Source: Struthio camelus (lineage: Eukaryota > Chordata > Aves > Struthioniformes > Struthionidae). Taken from it: a stretch of 64,000 bases of DNA. Shown here one piece after another: positions 36,401 to 48,400 of this stretch. The translations under genes and the position numbers were made by a program. The notes beneath the pieces were generated by a model. The model was not told the DNA's origin, did not search any database, and worked only from the letters and a program-made list of their open reading frames with translations. Location of the stretch: assembly GCF_040807025.1 (NCBI RefSeq), contig NC_090943.1, positions 661,356 through 725,355 on the forward strand, written 5' to 3'. Each line of letters opens with the position of its first letter. Position 1 is the first letter of the stretch.

Positions 36401-39400
36401 TGCACGCACACACACACACACACACACACGCACGTATACTCATGCACACGCAAGCACAGACATACATGCAAACACACGCGCATGCACGCACAGCCACCCT
36501 CTGCCACAGGCACACCTTGGGCTCCGGCCGGCCGTCGGCAGAGACCTCGCGGTAGTCGTGCCACCGGGCGCCGTCAGTGCTGAACTGCAGGAGGAAGGCG
36601 GTGACGTAGGCGTCCGCGGAGCCGGCCCCTTGCACCACCACCCCTGCGAGAAGGAGAGCACGGCAGGCGTGGGCGCGCGGGCGCAGGCACCCGCGGGCGC
36701 CGGCACGGGGGCGGGCGGCACCCCGAGCCTGCCCGGCTCCGCGTGCGCCCAGCACCCACCCGTGAGGTTCCTGGGCTCCAGCAGGTCCAGCTGCAGGTAG
36801 GGCGGCTGGGAGAGGAGCTGCGGGTACGCGTCGGCCGGCGGCGCCCAGCCCTGCAGCTCCAGCCCCGGGGACGCGGGGCCGAGGCGGCCGGCACGGGCAG
36901 GGTTCCCCGCTTGCTCCGCGGAGGCGGCGAAGCTGCTGTCGGGCAGCGACGAGACACCCAGCGGGCCGTAGCAGGGGTCTGGGGGGGCCGGAGGGAGGGG
37001 AGCCGTGGGGCGTGGGGTCGTCGCCGGCCCCGCGTCCCCTCGCCGTCCGGAAAGGCTCCCGCGGGTCCCTCGGCACCGTCCCCTCCAGCCGCCCCGCGAG
37101 CCGGGGATGCGGCCGGCCACCGCCGGGCAGGGATGCCCTGCAGCCCCATCCCTATTCGGCAGGACCCGTCCCGCCCCTGCGTGCCCGGCCGGGCTCGGTG
37201 GACCGGAGGGTCCCGCTTACCGCCGAGGGGAGGCAGCGGGAAGGTGAGGAGAGGGCTGCTGGCGGGGGCCGCCGGCGTGGCGGCCGGGGGCCTCGTAGCC
37301 GGGGTGGCCGGGGCTGCCGTCGTGTTGTCCCCTGCGGCGGGGAAAGCCTCCGGTGAGCAGGCGCGCGGTGCTCGCGCCGGCGTGCCCCCCTCCCCGGGGA
37401 GCCCCCGACTCACCGGCTTCGGCACAGTGACAGCAGGCATCGCCCCGGCCCTCCACCAGCACCTGGCCCTGGGGGAGGAAGGGGCAGCGTCACCCTCCCG
37501 CCGCCGTGCCGGGGGCGAGCAGGGGGGCTGCCACGGGGCAGCGGAGGCCGGGAAGGTGCTGCGCCGAGCAGCCGGCGCCGGCGGGCAGAGCGGCCGGGGG
37601 GCCGGGGCGCTCACCTCGGGGCAGGCGGCGGGGCTGTAGGGGCAGTAGGGCGAGCACTGCACCTCCAGGCTGGGCAGGCACCGGCACACCCGGCACGGCC
37701 CCCAGCGCCAGCGCTCCCCCAGCGCCCGGGGCCGCCCGCCGTGCTCGCACTCCTCGCACGCCTCCGTCCGGCACCTGCCGGGCGACAAGGGGACGGGAGG
37801 GCGCGCTCGGCCCTGCCCAAACCCGCCGCGCGCGGCCCCGGGCAGGCCGGCGGTACCTGCGCGCCTTGCGGTAGATGCCGCGGCACTGGCGCCCGCCGCC
37901 GCGCTTGCTGGGGTTGTTGGGGCTGCGGAAGGACCACTGCACGCTCTGCACGCCGCACGGCCCCAGGCAGTCGCCCCAGGGCGACCAGGCCGACCAGCCG
38001 CAGTTCACTGCAGGCGGGAGCGGGGGTGAGGTCGGGGAGCGGGGGGCCACGGGCACCCCCGGCGAGCCCGGCGCTGCACGGGCCGGCGGGTCCCGGCACC
38101 CACCTGCGCACTCGGGGTTGGGGCGGCAGCGCTTCATCTGCCCGTCCTGGCAGACGCAGATGCGGCACTGCACCTTGGCCAGCTGCCCCGGCCGGTAGCG
38201 CGCGCCCTCGGCCTCGCAGGGGCAGTCGCGGGGGCGCACGCACCGCTGCGCCCCGTCCAGCACCAGCCCCTCCGCGCACCAGCACCCTGCGCGGCACGGA
38301 CAGGGGCCGCCGGCGCTGCCGCCCTCCGTCCCCGCCGGAGGAGGGTGCCAGCGCCGCGCCGCCCCCCCGGCCCCGGCGGCTGCGTTACGGCCTGGCCAGA
38401 GATGGAGGGGGGGCCGCGCGGCCCCGAACCCCCCCGGCCTCACCTGGGCTGCAGGGCCGCTCGTGCCTGCACTTGGCCCTGCCGGAGAGGTCGGCGCAGG
38501 ACGAGGGGCAGGGGGCACATCGCCGCCACACCAGCCCCGCCGGGCAGGCCGTGACGTTCAGGCAGTCGTCCCGCTGGCACGTGTCTGCGGCAAGAGGAGC
38601 GGGTGATCAAGGGCCCGCGGAGGACCGCAGGGGCCCCAAGAGCATGGGGTCCACAAGGAGCGTGGGGTCCTTGAGGAGTGCGGGATCCTTGAGGAGCATG
38701 AGGGCCCTAAGGAGCACGGGGTCCCCGAGGAGCATGAGGTCCCTGAGGATCTCAGGGTCCCCGAGGAGCACAGGGTCCCTGAGGAGCACGGGGTCCCTGA
38801 AGAGCATGGGGTCCCCAAGGAGCATGAGGTCCATGAGGATCTCAGGGTCCCCAAGGAGCACAGGGTCCCCAAGGAGCACGGGGTCCCCGAGGAGCACAGG
38901 TCCCCAAGGAGCACGGGTCCCTGAGGAGCATGAGGTCCGTGAGGAGCGTAGGGTCCCCAAGGAGCATGAGGTCCCTGAGGAGCACAGGTCACCAAGGAGC
39001 TCAGGGTCCTCGAGGAGCATGGGTCCCCACAGAGTGCAGGGTCCCCAAGGAGCACGGGGTCCCTGAGGAGCACGGGGTCCCTGAAGAGCATGGGGTCCCC
39101 AAGGAGCATGAGGTCCATGAGGATCTCAGGGTCCCCAAGGAGCACAGGGTCCCCAAGGAGCATGGGGGCCCCGAGGAGCATAGGTCCCCACGGAGCACGG
39201 GTCCCCGAGGAGCACAGCGTCCCCACGGAGCGCAGGGTCGCCAAGGAGCACGGGGTCCCTGAGGAGCACAGGTCCCCAAGGAGCGCGGGTCCCTGAGGAG
39301 CATGAGGTCCATGAGGAGCGTAGGGTCCCCAAGGAGCATGAGGTCCCTGAGGAGCACAGGTCACCAAGGAGCTCAGGGTCCTCAAGGAGCATGGGTCCCC

Positions 39401-42400
39401 ACAGAGTGCAGGGTCCCCAAGGAGCACGGGGTCCCCGAGGAGCATGGGGTCCCCGAGGAGCACGGGTCCCCATGGAGCGCAGCGTCCACAAGGAGCATGG
39501 GTCCCCATGGAGTGCAGGGTCCCCAAGGAGCACGGGGTCCCTGAGGAGCGTGGGGTCCCCGAGGAGCATGGGTCCCCACGGAGCATCCCTGAGCCGCAGG
39601 GACGGGACCCACGGCAGGCTGGGTGCGGGGCTGGCAGCAGGGGCCCGCGGGTGCCGCAGGGCTCACCGAGCTGCAGGGTGGCGGGGGGCACACCGAGCAG
39701 CTCGGCGCAGGGCCGGCCCCCGTTCTGGGGCGGCACGCACTCCCGGCGCCGCACCACCACGCCGCGGCAGTCCGCCGTGCAGTTCGACCACGTCGCCCAC
39801 TCGCTCCAGGCGCCGTCCACTGCGGGCCGAGGGAGAGCCACCAGGGCTGGCACCCGGGGGGGGACCCCCAATTCCTCCTCCTCCCACCGTATTCCAGATG
39901 GGACCCCCCACTCCCTCCTCCTGGCACCCCATCCCAGGCGGGACCCCCACTCCCTCCTCCTCACACCCCATCCCAGGCAGGACCCCCAATCCCTCCTCCT
40001 GGCACCCCATCCCCGGCAGGACCCCCACTCCCTCCTCCTCACACCCCATCCCAGGCAGGACCCCCACTCCCTCCTCCTCGCACCCCATCCCGGGCAGGAC
40101 CCCCACTCCCTCCTCCTCGCACCCCATCCCGGGCAGGACCCCCACTCCCTCCTCCTCGCACCCCATCCCGGGCAGGACCCCCAATCCTTCCTCCTCGCAC
40201 CCCATCCCAGGCGGGACCCCCACTCCCTCCTCCTCACACCCCATCCCGGCAGGACCCCCACTCCCTCCTCCTCGCACCCCATCCCGGGCGGGACCCCCAC
40301 TCCCTCCTCCTCACACCCCATCCCGGCAGGACCCCCACTCCCTCCTCCTCGCACCCCATCCCAGGCAGGACCCCCACTCCCTCCTCCTGGCACCCCATCC
40401 CAGGCAGGACCCCCACTCCCTCCTCCTGGCACCCCATCCCAGGCGGGACCCCCCAATCCTTCCCCCAGGCAGCGCTGGCTGCAGGACCCCCCCCGATCCG
40501 CCAGGCAGCGCTGGATTTGGGGCCCCCGGCAGGCGCCCCCGAAGGACCCCCCCCCCGCCCCCGCGCGCCGGCTCACCCGGGCAGGCCACGCTGAAGCACT
40601 GCCGGGCCTGGGTGGCCTCGCCGTGGCAGTGGTGCAGCACGCCGGGGGCGCGCCGGGTGCAGCGCCGGCTGCGCGCTTGCGAGCCGGTGCCGCAGCTGCG
40701 GCTGCAGGCGCCCCAGGGCGCCCAGGGGCTCCAGAGCCCGCAGCCGCGCTCGTCCGAGGGCAGCCAGCCCGAGGCCGCGCGGCCGTCGGCGCAGTCCGCC
40801 AGCCCGTTGCACACCTGCGGGGTCGGGGCGCTGTGAGGCGGCGGGGGCGATGCAGCGGGGAGCCCCGTCCCCCCCAGCCCCGGCGGGGCAGGGCAGGGGT
40901 GCCATGCCTGGGGCACGCGGCCCGTGCGCGCTCCCCGCCGCGCGGCCGTACCTGCTTGAAGGCGATGCACTCGCCGCCGCCGCACGCGTACTCGGCGCAG
41001 GGGCCGGCCGTGCCGTTCCTCTCGCCCGCGGGGACGCGGCCCTCTGCAAAGGGACAAGGCGGGGGTGGCCGCCAGCCGGCGTGCCCTGCACCCCCCCCAC
41101 CGCCACCACCTTTCCGGGGAGCCCCTCACCGCAGGCCAGCTCGTCCTCGCCCTGGGAGCAGTCCAGGGCGCCGTCGCACACCCTCGACACGTTGACGCAC
41201 AGGCGGTCGTTGCACACGAAGTGTCCCGGGCACGGCGGGATTTGCGTGGAGCCTGCAGGAGGGGACAAAGTCCGGGGCGGGGGGTGTCACGGGGGGGGGG
41301 GGTGCCGCCTCTGCTCCAGGGTGCTGCAGCCCCGCGGGGCTCCGCGCCGCCCCCGAGGGTCCTGCCCCCCCCCGGCAGAGCCCCCCAGGCCGCCTCTCAC
41401 CGCAGTTGTCGGCGCTCTCGTCCGACCCGTCGGGGCAGTGGGGGACGCCGTCGCAGAGGCGGCCGTAGGGGACGCAGCCGGCGCCGGGGCCGCAGGGGAA
41501 CTGCTGCAGCCCGCAGGTCCCGTTGCAGTCTTGCTCGTCGCTGCCGTCGGGGCAGTCGGCCTCGCCGTCGCAGAGCCAGCCCCGCGGCGTGCACTGCCCG
41601 CTCCCGCAGGGCACCTCGTGCCGCCCGCACGGCGGGGCTGCGGGCACACCGCAGGCGGCCCCGGCTCAGCCCCCCATCGCCAGCCGGGGCGGCTCCCGCC
41701 GGCCCCGAGCAGGCCGCCCCGCCGCCCCTCACCTGCCGTGCCGTTCGCCGGCGCCGCGGCAGAGCCCGCGGGCAGGCTGGTCGGCAGGGCGGCGGGTCCG
41801 GCCGCCGCGCACCCCGCCGGGCTCTCGTCCCAGCCGTCGCCGCAGTGCCGGGCGCCGTCGCACAGCTCGGCGCTGCCGATGCACGAGCCGTCGGGGCAGG
41901 GCAGCTGCCCCGGGGCGCAGGTCACCCGGCCTGCGGGCAGGGAGCAGGCTGCAGGCGCGCGGCCGCCGCAGGGCTCAGCGCCCCCCTTCCCGGCCGGTGC
42001 ACAACCCTCCCTGGCCGGTGCACGGTCCCCCCCGGCCGGTGCACAGCCCCCCACCAAATCAGTGCACAACCCTCCCCGGCCGGTGCACAACCCTCCCCGG
42101 CCGGTGCACGGTCCCCCCCGGCCGGTGCACAGCCCCCTCCCAAATCAGTGCCCAACCCTCCCTGGCTGGTGCACGGTCCCCCCCGGCCGGTGCACAGCCC
42201 CCCCCCAAATCAGTGCCCAACCCTCCCCGGCCGGTGCACGGTCCCCCCCGGCCGGTGCACAGCCCCCTCCCAAATCAGTGCACAACCCTCCCCGGCCGGT
42301 GCACAGCCCCCCCTGGCCAGTGCACAGCCCCCTCCCAAATCAGTGCACAACCCTCCCCACCCGGTGCACAACCCTCCCCGACCGGTGCACGGCCCCCCCC

Positions 42401-45400
42401 CCCCCAAACCGGTGCACAACCCTCCCCAGCCATTGCACGGCCTCCCCGACGGGTGCACAGCCCCCTCGGCTGGCGCACGGCCCCCCCCCAGTCGATGCAC
42501 AGCCCCCCGCCCCGGCCGGCGCACGGCTGCCACCCCACCTGGGCAGAAGGCCTCGTCGGCGCCCGCGGCGCAGTCGTCGCGGCCGTCGCAGAGGGCGGCC
42601 GGCGACAGGCACGTGGCCTCGGGGCACTGGAAGCGGCCGCCCGGGCACACGCAGTCCCGCTCGTCGCTGAAGTCGCCGCAGTCGTCGCGGCCGTCGCAGC
42701 GGCGCAGGTAGGGCAGGCAGCGCCCCGCCGCGCACCGGTACTCGCCGGCCCCGCAGCTCGGGCTGCAGTCTGCGGGCAGGCGGGCTCTGAGCCCTCGCCG
42801 GGGGGCACGGCCGGCGGGGATGGAGGGGCTTGGAGCCCTTGCCGGGGGGCACGGCCGGCGGGGATGGGGGGGGGCTCGGAGCCCTCGCCGGGGGGCACAG
42901 CCCCCAGGGACGGGGGGGGCTCAGAGCCCTCGCCATGGGGCAGGGCACCTCGGGGACAGGGGGGGGTCAGAGCCCTCACCGTGGGGCTGGGCTGCCCGGG
43001 GACTGTGGGGGGGGGGGGTTCGGAGCCCTTGCTGTGGGGTAGGGCCACCCGGGGACCTCGCCGTGGGGCAGGGCCGCCCGGAGACGGGGGGGTCAGAGCC
43101 CTCGCCGTGGGGCAGACCCTGCCTGCAGCCCGCACATGCATCCCGGCACCCCAGGGAGCTGCACCGGCTCCCAGGCCCCCGAGCCATCCCCTCGCTGGGA
43201 AACCGGAGGCTCGGGACCCCCGGGAGCAGCCCCCGAGCGGCGGCGGCGGTGGCGGCAGCGCGCGGGCCCCAGACCCCGTCCCCCCCACCCCGTCCCCGGA
43301 GCAGGGGGTCACCCCCGCCGTGCGCGGCGCTGGCTCGCCCGGGCTGCCCCGGCCACTCGCCTGCCTCGTCGGAGTCGTCGGCGAAGCCGCAGTCCAGCTG
43401 GCCGTCGCAGACGCGCGCCCCGGCGATGCAGCGCCCGCCGGCGCACCGAAACTCCCCCGGGGCGCAGGCGGCGGGCGCCGGGCAGCTGCGCTCGTCCGAG
43501 GCGTCGAGGCAGTCGGGCACGCCGTCGCAGCGGCCGCCCCAGGGCGCGCACTGCCCGCTGGCGCAGCGGTGCTGGTGCGGGGCGCAGCGCGGGGCGCAGG
43601 ACTCGTCCGAGCCGTCGCCGCAGTCGTCCTCGTTGTCGCACAGCCAGGCGCTGGGCACGCAGCGCCCGCTCGCCCGGCAGGCGAACTCGGCCTCGCCGCA
43701 GCGCGCCTCGGCCCCGCAGCCCGCCGCCGCCGTGCACTGCCACAGCCCGGCCTCGCAGGTGCTGCGGGCACGGCGCCGGGTCAGTGCCCGGCGGGCTCTG
43801 CCGGGGCCCCCGCGCTCGCCCCCGCCGCCCGCGCTCACCAGTTCCTGCAGCCCTGCTGCACCACGGCCCCGGCCGGGAACGAGGTGCCCTGCCAGTAGCA
43901 GGGGCACTCGGAGGGGTCGATGCAGCCGTCCTCTGCCGGGGAGGGAGGCGTCAGCCGCCGGCGTGCCCGGGGCCGGCGGGAGGCTCCAGCCCCAGCGGGA
44001 CCCCCCGCCCGGGGCAGCGGGGACGTTTGCTGGGAGAGGGGGACACCGCGGCGCCAGAAGCCGGGTGCAAACGCAGCACGGGGAGAGCCTGGCCGTGGGC
44101 AGGGGGCTGCGGGGGCGGTCGGGGGGCCGAGGGGGCCGCGTTAACGCACGCCAACGGGGCGGTACCGGTGCAAAGCCGGCCAGCGTCCCCCCGGGGCAGA
44201 GCACGTAGGACGCGGCAAGAAACTAGCCCGTCTTGCCTGCCCGGCGGCGGGGAAGGCTGGCTCTGGGTCGGACCGCGCGCAGGGGAGCAAGGGGAGAGCG
44301 CAGCGGGAGGCTGCGAGCGGCCGGCCCCGCGCCTCACCGTGCAGCACCTTGCCCTCGGGGCAGAAGCAGCCCTCCAGGCAGGAGGCGGTGGCGCAGCGCT
44401 CGGGCGGCTCCAGGCCGAAGCTCTTGCAGGTCGGGGGGCACGCGGGGCCGCAGGCGGCGTACTCCAGCCCGCGCTCGCACTGCATGGCTGCGGGAGGCAG
44501 GGGCACGCTGCGGGGACGGCCGCCCCGGCCGGCGGCGGCGGCGGCCGGCAGCGGCGAGGGCAGAGGGGCTGCGGGGTCTCGTGCCGCCCCACTCCGGGCT
44601 CTCCGGCATCCCCACGGCGGGACGCTCGGGGCGCAGCGCGGAGCCCGGCCCGGCCTCGCACTCACGGCACAGCTCCTGGCTCCTCCAGCGGACGTGGACG
44701 CCGCGCTGGCCGCACTCCTCCGCGTAGGCGGCGATGGCCGTGCAGAGGCACTCGCAGTCCCCGCCGGAGTCGCAGCTGGGAAGGAGGTGATGGAGGGGGG
44801 GGGATGCGGCGGCGGGTCAGCGCCCCCGGGCAGCCCCCGCCGGCCGGCACCTACCCGCAGGCGTCGAAGAGGCACCAGTCGTAGAACTGCTGGCAGGGCA
44901 CGGCGTGGTGGCAGGGGGCGAAGAGGCGCTGCGTGAGCACGCCGCAGCGCTTGCGGGCCCAGGGCACGCGGTGCGGGTTCTCCTGGGGGCCGGGCGGCGC
45001 CGGGTGAGACGTCGAGCCGGGCAGCGGCTCCGCGCCGCCGGCCCCCTCCCGCCCCGGCGCCTACGGTGCAGGGATGCTCCGCGTCCTCGCTGTCGACCTC
45101 GGGGCACAGCAGGCTGACGCGCCAGGAGTTGCCGAAGAGGTCGGCGGTGGGCTCCACGACGCCCTGCCGGCTGGCGAAGTCGTTCTCGGCGTCGCCGTCG
45201 AAGTTGCCGCAGAGCCCGGCCACGCGGCCCCGGTGCTGCGGGTCCAGCTTCACGTACACCCGGGTGCCTGGGGCAGGACGGGTGGGGGGGGTTGTGGTGG
45301 GCGCCGGAGCGCCAGCGACGTCCGTCCCCCCGCTCCTCCCCAACCCCGGGATGCTCGGGGCGGCCCCGGGGACCCCGGCACCCCGCCGGCGGGGCTCACC

Positions 45401-48400
45401 TCCGTCCCAGAGCACCGTGAGCCCCAGGCGGGACAGGAGGACGAGGAAGAGGCCGGCTCGCTCCAGCGTCAGCCCGTTCCCGCTGTAGACCTTGGGGGGC
45501 CGCACGGAGACCCCGTTCACCGTCACGTCCCTGCCTGCGAGGAGCAGCGCGGGTTGGGCGCTGAGGGCCAGCGGGAGGGCGATGGGGAGGGGGGGCCGGC
45601 CGGTGCCGCCGGCCCTCCTCACCTCGCAGCATGTGCACCACGGTGTCGCCCAGCACCACCACCACCGACTTGGTGCAGGTGACGCCGCCGGCGCCGCAGG
45701 GCACGTTCTCGGCGGTGACGGCGAAGAGGCCGGCGGCCTCGCGCGCCAGCACGTACTCGCAGTCGCCCAGGAAGGAGAAGGCTCTGCCGTCGAAGGTGAT
45801 GTAGTGGGGGTCGCCCGTGGCCACGCAGGTCCCCGCGCACTGCCGGCTGCTGCACTGCCAGCGGCGCTGGCGGCACACGCTGCGGGCAAGGGGCGCGCGG
45901 AGCTGAGCGCTGCCGGGGCCGGCGGGCAGCCCGCCCCGGGGGTGGCGGGTTGGGGGCCGGGGGCGGGGGGGGGGGTCTCTCACCAGGTGTTGCAGTCCGT
46001 GACGATGGTGTCGTTGGGCTGGTAGCGCCGCCCGTTGTGGTGGCAGGGACACCGCTCCGGCGGCACACAGCGCTCGTCCTGCAGCAGCCTGGCCTGAGCC
46101 CGGCGGGCAGCCGGCGCGCGGCACCGCGCACCCGCCCCGGGCGCCTTGCCGCGTCCCGCTGCCCCCCAGGCACCCACCAGGAGGACGGTGCCCGGGGGGC
46201 AGACGCAGCCGTCGGAGAGCCCCGCGCACGTGCCGTCGGGCTGGGCGCTGTCGCAGGTGCGCAGGCAGGAGCCGACGGCGTAGACCAGCTCGCCGGGGCA
46301 GAAAGCCGCCTCGGGGCAGGGGGAAGCGGTGCAGTTCCAGGCGCCGGCCGTGCAGACGCTGCGGGGCGGCCCGGCGGGGTGAGCGCCGCCAGCGCCTGGC
46401 CACCGCCGCCGCGTCCCCAGCAGCCGAGGTGACGGCGCAGCCCCCGCGCGCAGCCCGGGGTCTTCGGCGGCCGGCGCCTCGTGGTCGAGACGTGCAATGA
46501 AACCCACCTATCCTGCGGCGCCGTTGCAAACAGGCCATAGGGTGATTTCATCAGACGTCTCCTACCACCACCGCCTCGTCGCCGGCGAGGGGCTCCCGGC
46601 CGTCCCCGGCGCCCCGAGGCACGGCGTGCGCGCTGCCGCCAGGTCCCGTCCCGCCCCACGCGCGCCCGGGACCCCCCCCAACCCGGGGCATCCCGTGCCC
46701 TGCCGCGTCCCCACCGCCGGCTCCGAGGGACGCACGTGCCCGTGGCTGCCCAGAGCCCCCCCCCCCCCAGAGCAGGTCAGAGCCCGGCCCGGGCTGGGGG
46801 ACCCCCCCGCGCCCCCCACCTCCACCCCCCGCGGCCCGCACCAGGTGTTGCAGCTCTCGCGAAGGGTGCTGCCCGGCGGGTAGGTCTCGTCGGCGCGCCG
46901 GCAGGGGCACATGCCCGGCTGGATGCACTGCCCGCCGTCGTCCAGCACCAGCCCCTCGGGGCAGTTGCAGCCGGGGACGCAGATGCCCTCGAGGCCAGGG
47001 CAGGAGCCGGCCCCGTGCAGGCGCAGGTCGGCGCAGGTCCGGCCGCAGGGGCGGCCGCACTCCAGGTACGCCTGCCCGCCGCTGCACCGCGCGCCTGCCG
47101 GGAGGGCGACGGCGGCGCCGTGAGCCGCGGCGGCCGGCCTGCCGCCCGCCGCCCCGCCGCCCCGCCGCCCCTCCTGCCCGCACCGCAGAAGGTCTGGTTC
47201 CTCCAGGACAGGGCTGCGCCCTCCTGGGCGCACCGGCGGGCGTAGGCGGCCAGCGAGGGGCACAGGCAGCCGCGGCCGGCGGGGCAGGCGCAGGCGTCGT
47301 ACAGGCACAGCTGGTAGAAGGGCTCCCGCTCCACCAGGTGATGGCAGGGCTGGGGGCACCGTGGGGCACGTCAGACCCCCCCGGTGCTGCCGGCAGGCTC
47401 GGCTGGAGCGGGCAGCGCCCGCGTGCGCCGGGGCAGGCGCCCCCGGGGGGGCGGGGGGGGGCCGAGCGCAGAGCCCCCGGGACGCCCCGACGCCCATCCC
47501 CGCGGCATCTGGTCACCCCGCCGCCCGGCCCGGGGCGCCGCACCTGGAAGGCCGAGCCGTGCAGGACGGCGCAGGCGGCCTCGGCCAACTCGCGCCGCTG
47601 CGCGTAGGTGGTGCAGGGGTCGAAGGGGAAAGGGCTGAGCACGGGGCAGTCGCCGGACGCCCGGTACTTGTTGGCGAAGGCGGAGACGCTGGCCTCCACG
47701 TCGCCCGCCGGCGTGGCGAACTCGTCCTGCTGGTTCCAGTTGTAGGTGCCGCAGAGCCCTCGCACCTGGGGCCGCGGGGAGGGCGCTGAGGCCGCGGCCC
47801 CCCCGCCGGACCGCGCTCCAGGCCGCAGGCTGGCACGGGCCCCCCGGCAGCCGCAGGAGCCCAGCTGCAGCCCGGCGGCCCACGGCGCCCAGCCCCGGCT
47901 CGCCGCCGAGAGCATCCTCCGTGGCGCAGCACAGCTGCGCACATCTGGGGACGCCCCGAGACGGGGGAGAGCCGAGGGAGGAGGAGGGCAGCGTGGCCGG
48001 AGCTGGGCTCACCTTGTTGGCAAAGCCGGGCTGGAGGGTGATGTACGCGGCGGGGGTCTCCAGCCCCCAGAGCACGTGGGCCCCGAAGGCCTGGAGCAGC
48101 ACGAAGGAGGAGGAGGCGCGGCGGATGGTCAGGTCGGCGTTGGCGAAGGGCAGCGTCACCTCCTTGCCATTCACCGTCACGTCGCCTGCGGCGGGCAGAG
48201 CGGAGGGGGCGCTGGAGCCGCCCGCGCCGGCCGGCCGGAGACCCCCGCCCCGGGCTGCGCGGGGCCGGCATGCACCACCCCGACCGCCGCGGGGGCAGGC
48301 CGTGGCCCCCAGGCGGGCACCCGCTGCCTCGTCCCCGCGGGTCACCTGGGCCGCGGAGCCGTGCGGAGGTCTTGTGCGTGGTGACGGAGAGGGCCCGGAG

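Noticed and set aside
43357-43360. Alternative GT donor for SSPO exon 27
   Set aside because: It adds 4 nt and breaks the frame into exon 28; the GC donor keeps phase.
46079-46094. Alternative acceptor for SSPO exon 19
   Set aside because: It would make the TIL read [13 protein letters not shown], adding residues between cysteines whose spacing is fixed in the other TIL copies.
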